A DNA stretch of 33,959 nucleotides from positions 1 through 33,959 of the forward strand of contig JAEXMB010000020.1 in NCBI GenBank assembly GCA_023444705.1. Direction: 5' to 3'. The stretch comes from Pseudomonadota bacterium. Lineage in GTDB: Bacteria; Pseudomonadota; Alphaproteobacteria; Micavibrionales; UBA2020. The notes under the pieces were generated by a model, which saw only the letters and a program-made list of their open reading frames with translations, was not told the origin of the DNA and ran no database searches. The stretch's first letter is position 1, and each line of letters opens with the position of its first letter. Positions 16,866 through 25,000 of this stretch are shown here, piece after piece. The translations under genes were made by a program, and so were the position numbers.

Positions 16866-17881
16866 GCCGCCGCGTCGATGCGTGCGAGCAAGCGCGTGCG
16901 CGTTGCATCGTCGACAAAGGCTTCTTCAATGGCGTTACGCGACAGTTGCAACAGCTCCGCATCGCTAAAGCCGAATTCCTTTTGTGCGATTTCGTATTCG
17001 CGACCGATGGAGGTGCGAAAAAACGTCGGATCGTCAGACCCCAGCGTCACTTTCAATCCGCTGTCAAACATGCGGCGCAGCGGGTGGGATGCGTAATCGC
17101 GATAAACTTTCAAAAACAGGTTGCTCGACACGCATACTTCCGGCACGGCCTTGATCGCGACCAGTTCATCCCACAACTGTTTGTCTTCAACAGCGCGCAC
17201 CATATGGCCAAAGCGCCGGCACCCGAGAATATCGCGCGCCGCGCGCACGCTCTGCGGCCCTGCGGCTTCGCCTGCATGCGCGGTGCGGCCAAGCGCACCT
17301 GCCGCGTCATAGGCAGGCTTGAAATCGGCGACCGTGCCTGCGTTCTCATCACCCGCCATGCCAAAGCCGGTGACCAGCGGATGCGGGTTGGCAGCCGTGA
17401 CTTCGCCGACCTTGCGCCCAGCTTCCGCGCCATAGTGACGCACGCAGGTCGAGATCAGACGCGCTTCGATGCCTGTTTCTTCTTTCGCTTTTTCACACCC
17501 CACCGCAATCGCGTCGACCATCTGCAGATAACTGAGCCCCAGATGCGCACCGTGATCGGCGGAGATCGTCAGCTCGGCATAAATGCAGCCTTCGTGTGCT
17601 GCGCGCATCAGATAGTCGTAAGTGATGTCGGTATAATCCTGTGCTGTCTTCATCACCGCACAGGCGTCGTCATATGCGTTGACGAATGCGATCAATCCGC
17701 CCTGTGCTGTGCCATCATCATGCCAGCAATAGCTTTCATCATCGGCGGAGATCAGCCCGTCTTTCACAGGAATGCTGTTTTTTTCCGACAGGTGGCGCAC
17801 CATGCGCGGCGTCAGCGTGCCTTCAAGATGCACGTGCAGGTCCACCTTGGGCAGGTGGGGCTTGAAAGGCTGCGGCGTCAT
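16862..17881 (-). CDS. Adenosine/adenine deaminase family protein
   Basis: A 339-residue cytoplasmic purine deaminase, of the metal-dependent amidohydrolase fold. Metal and catalytic residues: H16 and H18 in DLHVHLEG, H202 and E205 in TAHAGE, H226 in RFGHM, and D283/D284 in GSDDP. GFGMAGDE also fits the family. It differs from classical adenosine deaminase in having RFGHM where RIGHG is normal, and GSDDP. The SSNLFLKVYRDYASHPLRRM block resembles adenine deaminases of the same family, so adenosine, adenine or a modified purine could be the substrate. It starts 3 bases after the thiolase stop and overlaps the M23 gene, an odd three-gene operon. Confidence 0.9.
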   Translation of the reverse strand: MTPQPFKPHLPKVDLHVHLEGTLTPRMVRHLSEKNSIPVKDGLISADDESYCWHDDGTAQGGLIAFVNAYDDACAVMKTAQDYTDITYDYLMRAAHEGCIYAELTISADHGAHLGLSYLQMVDAIAVGCEKAKEETGIEARLISTCVRHYGAEAGRKVGEVTAANPHPLVTGFGMAGDENAGTVADFKPAYDAAGALGRTAHAGEAAGPQSVRAARDILGCRRFGHMVRAVEDKQLWDELVAIKAVPEVCVSSNLFLKVYRDYASHPLRRMFDSGLKVTLGSDDPTFFRTSIGREYEIAQKEFGFSDAELLQLSRNAIEEAFVDDATRTRLLARIDAAA

Positions 17882-17884
17882 TAC

Positions 17885-19024
17885 TTAGACAGCTTCGAGA
17901 ACGGTTGCGATACCCTGACCGCCGCCGATGCACATGGTGGCAAGGGCGAATTGTTTGCCCTCGCGCTGCAACAGCGATGCGGCTTTACCGGTGATGCGCG
18001 CACCCGATGCACCCAGCGGGTGGCCAAGGGCGATAGCGCCGCCGTCAAGGTTCACTTTGTTCAGATCGGCGCCAAGGTCTTTCAGTACCGCCAGCGATTG
18101 TGCGGCAAAGGCCTCGTTCAGCTCGATGATATCGATGTCACCCAGTTGCAGGCCCGCGCGCTTGAGCGCCTTGTGCGTGGCGCCCACGGGACCGATACCC
18201 ATGATTTCGGGCGCACAGCCCGAAACTGCCATCGACTTGATTTTGGCCATCACTTTCAGGCCGTGCGTCTTGGCAAAGGTTTCGCTGCACACCAGCGTTG
18301 CAACCGCGCCGTCGGTCAGCGGCGACGACGTACCTGCCGTAACGGTGCCGAATTGGTCAAACGCGGGCTTGAGACCGGCAAGACCTTCAACCGTCGTCTC
18401 GGGGCGGATGCAGCCATCTTCGCTGACGGTCACACCGTCTTCGCGCGTGACGGGGACGATTTCCTCGATCAGCTTGCCGCTGCGGCGCGCATTGGCGGCC
18501 TTGGTCTGCGACGCCACCGCAAAGGCTTCTTGCTCTGCACGGCTGATGGTGAATTTCTTGGCGAGGTTTTCCGCTGTCTCGCCCATGCTGATGTAGGCTT
18601 GCGTCATCTTGGCAAGTTCGGCGTGCGGCATCGGGTTGAAACCACCCATCGGCACGCGCGACATCGATTCAACGCCGCCGCAGAAGAACGCATGACCCGC
18701 ACCCGCCGCGATGTTGCCAACCGCCTGATGGATGGCGTTCATCGACGAGCCGCAGAAACGGTTGACCGTCACGCCGCCGATGGTGATGGGCATGTTGGCC
18801 AGCAGCACGATCATGCGCGCGACGTTAAAGCCCTGCTCGCCTTCGGGGAAGGCGCAGCCAAGAATGTAATCTTCGATTTCCTTGGGGTCGACACCGGTGC
18901 GCTCGACCAGCGCCTTGAGCGTGATGGCGGCCAGATCGTCGCCGCGCACGCCGGCAAGGTCGCCTTTGGCGGCGAAATGAAAGGGAGTGCGGACATATCC
19001 GGCAATGACTGCGGTTTCGCTCAT
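17885..19024 (-). CDS. Acetyl-CoA acyltransferase (3-ketoacyl-CoA thiolase)
   Basis: Cleaves 3-ketoacyl-CoA in beta-oxidation-type pathways. 379 residues: C91 in VNRFCGSSMNA is the acyl-carrying cysteine, H335 lies in GHPLGASGAR and C365 in CIGGGQGIA. NEAFAAQ is present. The pattern GGVTVNRFCGSS is closer to degradative FadA/FadI-type thiolases than to the biosynthetic enzyme at 1-1211. GAGGA lies 9 bases before the ATG. No FadB-like hydratase/dehydrogenase is adjacent; instead the downstream partners are a purine deaminase and an M23-like protein. Its promoter region shares a near-perfect 20-base palindrome with divergent prmA. Confidence 0.94.
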   Translation of the reverse strand: MSETAVIAGYVRTPFHFAAKGDLAGVRGDDLAAITLKALVERTGVDPKEIEDYILGCAFPEGEQGFNVARMIVLLANMPITIGGVTVNRFCGSSMNAIHQAVGNIAAGAGHAFFCGGVESMSRVPMGGFNPMPHAELAKMTQAYISMGETAENLAKKFTISRAEQEAFAVASQTKAANARRSGKLIEEIVPVTREDGVTVSEDGCIRPETTVEGLAGLKPAFDQFGTVTAGTSSPLTDGAVATLVCSETFAKTHGLKVMAKIKSMAVSGCAPEIMGIGPVGATHKALKRAGLQLGDIDIIELNEAFAAQSLAVLKDLGADLNKVNLDGGAIALGHPLGASGARITGKAASLLQREGKQFALATMCIGGGQGIATVLEAV

Positions 19025-19047
19025 GGTGATCGGTCCTCAAATATGCG

Positions 19048-19067
19048 GGCGCATCACGTGACGCGCC
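19048..19067. promoter_or_regulatory. 20-base palindrome, candidate operator between thiolase and prmA
   Basis: Two 10-base halves, GGCGCATCAC and GTGACGCGCC, are symmetrical at 9 of 10 pairs. It is 23 bases upstream of the thiolase start and directly abuts a TTGACG hexamer that could be the prmA -35, so a repressor bound here could act on either gene. The core TCACGTGA resembles parS, but the flanks do not. Confidence 0.45.
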
Positions 19068-19098
19068 TTGACGCCTGTGGTAAAACAGAGGCTACTAT
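19068..19098 (+). promoter_or_regulatory. Candidate prmA promoter
   Basis: TTGACG at 19068-19073 and TACTAT at 19093-19098 with a 19-base spacer, which is longer than ideal. It lies 50 bases before the prmA ATG. Confidence 0.3.
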
Positions 19099-19147
19099 GC
19101 CAGATATTGTGCGCCTTTGACCAGAGTGTAGCCCCGAAAGTACCGCC

Positions 19148-20074
19148 ATGACCTTTCTGCCCGACGCCGCCGAAGACTTCCAGCCGCAAGGCCCGTTGTG
19201 GCGTGTCAGCCTGACTTATGGCAGACCGCTAAGCGAGGAGGAGGGACAGGCCCTGTTTCTGGCGTTTGAGGAAGCCGTTTTGTCTGTCTTTCTCCATAAC
19301 AAGGAGGCCACCGACGGCAATCACTGGGAAGTTATCCTGACCACCGACGGCCAGCCTGATTTTGACGCCCTGCATGCGATCGCAGATGCCATCGTCCCCC
19401 TGCCGCGCGACGCGGTGCGCGGGGAGGAACTGCCCGACGAAGACTGGCTGTTGCACGTCCACCGCCATTTCCCGCCGATCACCATCGAGCGTTTCTTTAT
19501 CTACGGATCGCACTACGACGGCGAGATCCCCAAAGACCTCATCGCGTTGCGCATCGACGCCGCCACGGCCTTTGGTTCAGGCGAACATGAAACGACACGT
19601 GGCTGCATGCTGGCATTGCAAGACCTGCATGCGCGCGGCTTTGCGCCCAAACGCGCGCTTGATATGGGGTGCGGCTCAGGCATCCTTGCGCTCGCCGCTG
19701 TCAAACTGTGGCCGCAGCTTGAGGTCCTGTGCATCGACATCGACCCCGAAAGCGTCGTCGTCACCCACCGCCACGCAGCCCTCAACAATTGCAGTGCCAA
19801 CATCATTGCCGAAGCGGGCGATGGCTATGCGGCAGCACGCGTCGATGCGATGGCGCCCTATGATCTGGTGCTAGCCAATATCCTTGCCGGACCGCTGGTG
19901 GACATGGCGCCCGATTGCGCGCGCGTCACCGCAAGCGGCGGTTATGTGATTTTATCCGGCCTGCTGGCGCGCCAGGAAAGCGACGTGACCCAAGCCCATC
20001 TCGCGCACGGCCTGCAGCAGGGCGACGTGCATGCGCTGAATGACTGGCGCGCGCTGGTGTTTCACAAAGCCTGA
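19148..20074 (+). CDS. prmA: Ribosomal protein L11 methyltransferase
   Basis: Trimethylates ribosomal protein L11 with SAM. The 308-residue protein has an N-terminal L11-binding domain and a C-terminal Rossmann domain with the PrmA signatures AFGSGEHETTRGCMLAL, LDMGCGSGILALAA, CIDIDPESV and LVLANILAGPLVDMAP. The ATG at 19148 has only a weak ribosome site. It is followed after 15 bases by a Sel1-repeat gene with a good Shine-Dalgarno, so the two are likely co-transcribed. Confidence 0.96.
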   Translation: MTFLPDAAEDFQPQGPLWRVSLTYGRPLSEEEGQALFLAFEEAVLSVFLHNKEATDGNHWEVILTTDGQPDFDALHAIADAIVPLPRDAVRGEELPDEDWLLHVHRHFPPITIERFFIYGSHYDGEIPKDLIALRIDAATAFGSGEHETTRGCMLALQDLHARGFAPKRALDMGCGSGILALAAVKLWPQLEVLCIDIDPESVVVTHRHAALNNCSANIIAEAGDGYAAARVDAMAPYDLVLANILAGPLVDMAPDCARVTASGGYVILSGLLARQESDVTQAHLAHGLQQGDVHALNDWRALVFHKA

Positions 20075-20089
20075 AGAAAGGATACGCAT

Positions 20090-20824
20090 ATGAAACTGCG
20101 CACCGCTTTCACCGCTTTTACCTTGCTGTTGCTTGCTACCGCCGCGCATGCCGGCGATGGCGCACCGCCGCTGAGCGAATACGACAACGTGCCGCCGGGC
20201 CTGTTGCTCACACCCGCACAGCGCTTGGAAAGTGAAACGCCACAACAAGCCGATACCCAGCAGCCCGCACCCGACACCACGGGCATCGACCCGCAAGTGC
20301 TGACGCATTCGCTCAAGGTGCTGGAAGACAAGCCCGCGCAAAACAGCGAAGCCAAGATCATCGGTATGCCGCAAATCGAGCAGGCCTACGCACAGGGCAA
20401 GTATGCCGACATCATCCGCCCGCTTGAAGAAAACGTGGCGCAGAATGACGCACAGGCCGCACTGTTGCTGGGCATCATGTATGACAGCGGGCAGGGCGTG
20501 AGCGCCAATCCGCAGCGCGCAACGGAATTATTCGCGCGCGCGGCAGAGGCGAACGTGTCGCAGGCGCAACACCGTCTGGCCCTGCAATACTATCAGGGCC
20601 GTGGCGTCGCCAAGGACAGCCTGCGCGCAATGATGTGGCTGCATATCGCGGCCGCGACCTTCAAGGACGGTCCGCAAAAAAACCGCGCTATTGCCGACCG
20701 CAACAACCTCGACGCCGCGCTGAGCCGCAGGGACCGCGAAACCGCCGTCTTCATGGCACGTGAATGGCTGACGAAAAAAGGCATCGCGCATTTGCTTGAT
20801 GCGCAGGCCGCACCCGCGCAATAG
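20090..20824 (+). CDS. Exported Sel1-repeat (TPR-like) protein
   Basis: 244 residues with a signal peptide (MKLRTAFTAFTLLLLATAAHA). A Pro/Gln-rich linker to about residue 75 is followed by a helical part with two Sel1-like repeats: DAQAALLLGIMYDSGQGV and NVSQAQHRLALQYYQGRGV, then MMWLHIAAATFKDG. Sel1 proteins are scaffolds for protein-protein contacts; a periplasmic partner is likely but not identifiable. GAAAGGA precedes the ATG at good spacing, 15 bases after the prmA stop, and a strong terminator follows. Confidence 0.88.
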   Translation: MKLRTAFTAFTLLLLATAAHAGDGAPPLSEYDNVPPGLLLTPAQRLESETPQQADTQQPAPDTTGIDPQVLTHSLKVLEDKPAQNSEAKIIGMPQIEQAYAQGKYADIIRPLEENVAQNDAQAALLLGIMYDSGQGVSANPQRATELFARAAEANVSQAQHRLALQYYQGRGVAKDSLRAMMWLHIAAATFKDGPQKNRAIADRNNLDAALSRRDRETAVFMAREWLTKKGIAHLLDAQAAPAQ

Positions 20825-20833
20825 GTGCAAAAT

Positions 20834-20864
20834 AAAAAAGCCCGTATTTCTACGGGCTTTTTTT
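20834..20864. terminator. Rho-independent terminator after the Sel1 gene
   Basis: 13-base arms: an A-run and GCCCGTA (20834-20846) paired with TACGGGC and a T-run (20851-20864), loop TTTC. It can act on both strands and also ends the small minus-strand gene whose stop is at 20888. Confidence 0.92.
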
Positions 20865-20887
20865 ATCGGTGTATTCAAACTCGGCTG

Positions 20888-21085
20888 TCAGTGAATAAAC
20901 GTCGCGCGCACAGTGTCGCGTGCGTCGCTGAGCTTGTCACAGGCTTTAAGGTAGCTCACCTCGGCACATTGCGCGACGAAAGCGCCGTTTTCGCCGACCG
21001 CGATGCCAAGACTGCCCGCCACGGTGCCAAAGGCACGGGCAAGGGTGCTGTTAAGCTGCTCGAGTTTGCTGGGCGATGCGGACAT
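20888..21085 (-). CDS. Small protein of unknown function
   Basis: A 65-residue protein, not recognised. It reads MSASPSKLEQLNSTLARAFG, then GSLGIAVGENGAFVAQCAEV and a C-terminal helix-like KACDKLSDARDTVRATFIH. There is no signal peptide or membrane helix. Support for it being real: AAGGA lies 8 bases before the ATG, the stop is followed by a strong terminator usable on this strand, and the composition is protein-like. An overlapping plus-strand frame (20825-21091) has no ribosome site and runs through the terminator, so I leave it out. Confidence 0.65.
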   Translation of the reverse strand: MSASPSKLEQLNSTLARAFGTVAGSLGIAVGENGAFVAQCAEVSYLKACDKLSDARDTVRATFIH

Positions 21086-21197
21086 GACTGAAATCCTTAA
21101 ATAAAGCGTGACGCATGCGGCACCATGCCTGCGTGCGGGGAATCAAGATAAGACATGCTAGCCCTATCTCTATTATATGTCAAATGATCTGTAATTA

Positions 21198-22187
21198 TCA
21201 ATTAAAAACAGAAAGTTGGCTAACTTCCTGTTCGATGTGGCGCAGGCGCGCACAGGTCTGTTCGTCGTCAAAACCCGCATACCACAGGCTGGTGAACAGG
21301 CACCCCGCCAGATAATTGCCGCCATCAGGCAACAAGCCCATGTCCTGCAGGCGGCTGCGCACCAGCGGTGCGCTTGCGATCATCTTGCGCTCGGGGCGGC
21401 CCTGCGTGCGCACGATGGCGCTGTCGAACATTTCAAGCGTCTGCGCGTCGCATTCGACAATGCGCTCGCGCAGTGCAAACCACTGGTTGAATGCAGCCTT
21501 GAGTGCGTGGCCGTTAAATTGTGCGTGTGCGTCGTTGCACAGGCTGTCTTCGAATACCGTGGCGACATCAGCCAGATCGCCTGCGATCAGCTCGCGCCAC
21601 AAATAGGTGTGGCCTTGCGCGCGCAACTCCCACGCCACCATGTGCAGCACCGCCACACTGTCAGCCGTCAGCAGGCGCGCATGGTCCGCGTAATCGGCAG
21701 GGCGCAGTGACAGCGCAGGCGCGAAACCGTGGCTTTGCTGCCAGTGGCGGCGCAGGCCGCAAATGAATCCGGTCATATACAGCGACAGACCCTTTTCGCT
21801 CATATGCAGGCCGTCGTCCTGCTGGCCAAGGTCGATGTGGGCATGATCGGCGTAGTAATAGCCGTGGCTGGGCGGGATCAACGGATCGACGCCGATGCTC
21901 GCGCCGTCTTCTACCGCGCGCATCAGCAGCGCGCGCGCCAGAGGGCTGTCGTCAAGCGCCGTGAGAATTTCGGCCATGCTGCGCGTAAAGGCGCACAGCG
22001 ACTGCCGTGCGACCGCGCGGTCGTGGTAAAGGTCGGCAATCGCAAGTTTGACGCGCGACCCGCGCGCGCTATGCACCAGTGCCACCGGCAGGTCAAACCC
22101 CGCCGCAAATTCCGCCGCGCTGAAACTGCCGTCGAAAACGAACGGTGACATGGATGGCGTCAATACAAGCGGTGTGGCCTGCTTCAT
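21198..22187 (-). CDS. Unknown protein, paralogue of 22278-23516 product
   Basis: A 329-residue cytoplasmic-looking protein; I suspect the DUF6782 group of putative metallopeptidase-like proteins but am not certain. It has an N-terminal beta part (SPFVFDGSFSAAEF), a central HYY-rich segment (SHGYYYADHAHIDLG), LSLYMTGFICGLRRHWQQ, then a helical core with VAVLHMVAWELRAQGHTYLW, ADVATVFEDS and GLLPDGGNYLAG. These blocks match in order with the upstream neighbour. I start at the ATG at 22187, preceded by GAGGGA; an ATG at 22214 lacks a ribosome site. No HExxH zinc motif is visible, so enzymatic activity is doubtful. Confidence 0.72.
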   Translation of the reverse strand: MKQATPLVLTPSMSPFVFDGSFSAAEFAAGFDLPVALVHSARGSRVKLAIADLYHDRAVARQSLCAFTRSMAEILTALDDSPLARALLMRAVEDGASIGVDPLIPPSHGYYYADHAHIDLGQQDDGLHMSEKGLSLYMTGFICGLRRHWQQSHGFAPALSLRPADYADHARLLTADSVAVLHMVAWELRAQGHTYLWRELIAGDLADVATVFEDSLCNDAHAQFNGHALKAAFNQWFALRERIVECDAQTLEMFDSAIVRTQGRPERKMIASAPLVRSRLQDMGLLPDGGNYLAGCLFTSLWYAGFDDEQTCARLRHIEQEVSQLSVFN

Positions 22188-22277
22188 GGATATGCGATTC
22201 CCTCTTGTCCGCATCGTGCGTTATCGATGGCGCACGTGGCCGTCCCCCGACGACCGGCACGCCCGCACGTGGTGTTG

Positions 22278-23516
22278 TTAGTTCTGCTCTGCCGGTGCGC
22301 GGCGCGCGGCACTGCGCTTGCGTCCCGTGCGGGCCGCAAAGGCTGCCATGTCGACGACTTCGGCAGACAGCTTGACCGATTCCTCGACCATCTGCAGTTC
22401 TTTCTCCTGAAAGGAGCGCTCGAACTTGATGAACCACAGGAAGTTCGCGTTGGCGCGGTCTTCGACGGTGGCGTACATCGGGTCGGTCGGCAGGCGCGAC
22501 TGGTTGCCCGAGGCCAGATAGTTGCGGCCGTTGGGCAGCTGGCCCAGACGGCGGAACAGATCCATGCTCACCTGCGGGCGGCTGTCGCGCGATTTGATGT
22601 AGCCGGTTTCATCCAGCAGCATCTGGTGGATGATACGCTTGTCGTGAATTTTGGTGCGCGCACCGTCAAAGAACAGGTCGTAGGCGGCGCGTGCTGCCTC
22701 GCCGTTGTTCAAGGTGCGGAAATCCGCACTTGCCTTGTTTTCGAACAGGCGGCTGACATCTGCCATCGGCGAGCCGACCAGATAGTCCCAGGCCTCGTTC
22801 TCGCCGGCGAGCTTGAGTTCCCACGCCATCTTGATCGACATCATCAAAACATCGGCCTGCTGGGCGCGGTTGACGAGGATCGCTTCCTCGGGCTCGAAGG
22901 TCAGCGGGTTGACCAGCGCCCCTTCGGCATGCTGCCACGCGCGGCGCAGTTCACGCGCCAGCATGTTGAGCAAATCGCCCTTGGGGTGATGGGGGTTGAG
23001 TGTGATGGTATGTGCGGGACCTTCGCCAGCCGCCGCGCGCGGATAGTATTGCGACAGCGGAACCTGCTGGTCATAGATGATGCTGATGCCGTCGGCCTGC
23101 AGTCTTTCATAGAGTGCGATAGCGGTACGGCTGAACAACAGCGTCTGCGTCAGCGTGGCGATGCTGACAACGCCGTCTTTTTCTAAGCGTTGGCTGGTTG
23201 CAACCGGCGTACAGACGCGCTGCTGATCTGCGCGCCAGTCGAGGCTTGCACGGTGGCGCATGTGCTGGGTGCCGCCTGTTTCACGCAGGCGCTTGCTGGT
23301 CGCACCCATCTGACGGCTGTCCGGACGACGCGCCTGGGCTGATACTTCGGCATCATCGCCGCCTTGCGCTGCGCCAGCGAAATCACTGTGGGCGAAATCA
23401 CCGTCGTCTGCGGTGAGGTCGACAACGGTGTATTCGTCACCGATGCTTGCGGTTTCGCAATGAAGGGAAGTATGCAGCGTGTCATCAAACGTCGTACCGT
23501 CTTTGTCTTTTGCCAT
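22278..23516 (-). CDS. Unknown protein, paralogue of 21198-22187 product
   Basis: 412 residues. The first 120 are charged and low in order (acidic DLTADDGDFAHSDFAG, then Arg-rich). The rest shares with its downstream neighbour the blocks HHPKGDLLNMLARELRRAWQ, VLMMSIKMAWELKLAGENEA, ADVSRLFENKASADFRT and GQLPNGRNYLASGN. The ARELRRAW stretch sits where a metallopeptidase of this shape would have HExxH, so the fold may be a degenerate peptidase. The C-terminus is basic (RTGRKRSAARRAPAEQN). I chose the ATG at 23516, with GAGGG 8 bases upstream; a TTG at 23531 would overlap that site. The gap to its paralogue is 90 bases, so they probably form one transcript. Confidence 0.75.
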   Translation of the reverse strand: MAKDKDGTTFDDTLHTSLHCETASIGDEYTVVDLTADDGDFAHSDFAGAAQGGDDAEVSAQARRPDSRQMGATSKRLRETGGTQHMRHRASLDWRADQQRVCTPVATSQRLEKDGVVSIATLTQTLLFSRTAIALYERLQADGISIIYDQQVPLSQYYPRAAAGEGPAHTITLNPHHPKGDLLNMLARELRRAWQHAEGALVNPLTFEPEEAILVNRAQQADVLMMSIKMAWELKLAGENEAWDYLVGSPMADVSRLFENKASADFRTLNNGEAARAAYDLFFDGARTKIHDKRIIHQMLLDETGYIKSRDSRPQVSMDLFRRLGQLPNGRNYLASGNQSRLPTDPMYATVEDRANANFLWFIKFERSFQEKELQMVEESVKLSAEVVDMAAFAARTGRKRSAARRAPAEQN

Positions 23517-23926
23517 GCGTATCACCCTCAAGTACTAAGATCTTGTCGCAAACACCCTGTGGGATGCTCCGGCAAGCCAGTCCGACCTGTTCTCGATAAC
23601 CCGCTGTGGTTGGCCTTTGCCATTTTCCCTTCCGGATGTTTTTCTCGTCCCTCAACGACAAAAGATCCGGTGAACCGTAGGCGGAAAAAACAGATATGAC
23701 TGCTCCCTCTCACCTTCATCATGGGGGAAGATGGTTAACAACCACTTGCACCGTTCAAAAAAGCAGGAAAATGATAGTGTTACGGAAATAAAAAGGGTGT
23801 TTTTCGCCCCTCAATGGTTAATGATCGGTAAAATTTTATCTTTTTGATCAGTCACATAGACAAAAATGGATGATTTCGTCAGCTAAACCGCCCGCTGGCG
23901 AATCAAAATATGGCAAAGCGAATCTG
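23517..23926. other. Intergenic region upstream of the paralogue pair
   Basis: 410 bases with no credible gene; a 64-codon minus-strand frame at 23528-23722 has no ribosome site. The part from 23740 to 23900 is AT-rich. A weak hairpin with a T-run on the minus strand near 23790-23812 may end the upstream operon. The promoter of the paralogue pair must lie here, but I cannot place it. Confidence 0.6.
23790..23812 (-). terminator. Weak candidate terminator of the APH-fold kinase operon
   Basis: On the minus strand, AGGGGCG - AAAAA - CACCCTTTTT forms an imperfect short stem followed by a T-run, about 115 bases past the stop at 23927. Confidence 0.3.
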
Positions 23927-25000
23927 TTATTGAGCAAGCGGCCCTGCAGGGGGCGCAGCCACCACTTCGGCGGCATCCAGCAACGCCAGCAACCCGGCAA
24001 ACATCGCCTTTTGCACCGGCCGCAGGCGCGGCATGGCGGCTGGCGGTGCCCGGTAGATCTGGTCAGCGAAATAGCCTGCCTGCATAACCAGCATCAGGCG
24101 AATCTCCTCGGCGTCAAGATCACCCTGCGCAAAGGCCAAAGCATCTGTCACTGTGCAAGCACCTTGCGCGCATAGCGATGCCGCCAGCATCACGCGGTCA
24201 AAGGCCAGCGGTCCATCGGCCGCATTGGCCCAGTCGATCATGTACCAGCGCGCGGGCGATGCAGGTAATGCGCCGTATATATAATTGTCGCAACGCAGGT
24301 CGCCGTGCATCAGGCCAAGGCGCCATGCAAAAGTGCTGGCGCGCGCCTGCAACGCACACAGCTTGTCACTGTTTGCCGACAGCCATTGCAAGGCCGCTGG
24401 CGCATCGTCAAAACACTGCGCGAATTTCTGCGCACGCTGCGCATCGCCGCGCAGGCGTTGCCATTTATATGTATCGGTCATGAACTGCGACAGATAGGGA
24501 TGCGCGCTTGCAACAGCCAGTCCTGCCTGCGCAGGTACTTCGTAGCGCTGCACATCGTCAAGCATTGCAAACAGCGCATCGGCATTATATGCGCTGGCGG
24601 ATGTTTCAACCGCCTCCCACGCGCCCAGCCACCAGCCGTTGTCGTCGCCGTGATCCGCATGAACCATACCGCAAAACGGCGGCGCGCAATCACGCAGAAG
24701 ATCAATGTTGCGATAGGCCATGCATTCACCACGCAGGTTAGCCGCGCCGTGTGACTGATCGCCGGGGTGGCTGCCTTTGACGAACAGCCTGCGGCCATTA
24801 TCAAACGTCAGGATAAAAGATGCCGAGGCCGAAACCCCGCCAGCAACAGTGCTGACGGCAACAATCGCGCCTGCACCTGCAAGCCGGCACAGGTCATCGC
24901 CGATGCGCTGCGGCACCTGTGCGAAGTCAGGCTTGTGCGCGGCTTGTCCGGTGGGTGCCGCAGTAAAAATGCCGTGGTATGGGGTTAGCGAAAAGGTCAC
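23927..25000 (-). CDS. Aminoglycoside phosphotransferase-fold kinase
   Basis: A 357-residue cytoplasmic kinase of the APH/choline-kinase fold. ATP-binding lysine K75 is in RLFVKGS and E92 in RGECMAYRN. The catalytic loop is MHGDLRCDNYIYG (D234, N239) and the metal-binding Asp is D256 in MIDWANAADGP. The substrate cannot be read; housekeeping small-molecule or sugar kinases of this fold are as likely as antibiotic resistance. The start overlaps the stop of the upstream gene by 4 bases (ATGA), so it is the second gene of a two-gene operon reading away from the candidate origin. Confidence 0.87.
   Translation of the reverse strand: MTFSLTPYHGIFTAAPTGQAAHKPDFAQVPQRIGDDLCRLAGAGAIVAVSTVAGGVSASASFILTFDNGRRLFVKGSHPGDQSHGAANLRGECMAYRNIDLLRDCAPPFCGMVHADHGDDNGWWLGAWEAVETSASAYNADALFAMLDDVQRYEVPAQAGLAVASAHPYLSQFMTDTYKWQRLRGDAQRAQKFAQCFDDAPAALQWLSANSDKLCALQARASTFAWRLGLMHGDLRCDNYIYGALPASPARWYMIDWANAADGPLAFDRVMLAASLCAQGACTVTDALAFAQGDLDAEEIRLMLVMQAGYFADQIYRAPPAAMPRLRPVQKAMFAGLLALLDAAEVVAAPPAGPLAQ

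Noticed and set aside
19048..19067. Possible fourth parS site
   Set aside because: Only the TCACGTGA core matches (10 of 16 positions); the flanks break the parS consensus, so it is listed as a palindrome only.
16946..19120. 724-codon plus-strand open frame opposite the deaminase and thiolase
   Set aside because: It spans two well-supported minus-strand genes and is rich in His, Arg and Cys as expected of an antisense shadow in GC-rich DNA.
23528..23722. 64-codon minus-strand frame before the paralogue pair
   Set aside because: No Shine-Dalgarno, no recognisable protein features, and it overlaps the probable leader of the next gene.
23927..25000. Antibiotic-resistance gene call for the APH-fold kinase
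   Set aside because: The fold is shared with many housekeeping kinases, and no resistance-type context or mobile element is present.
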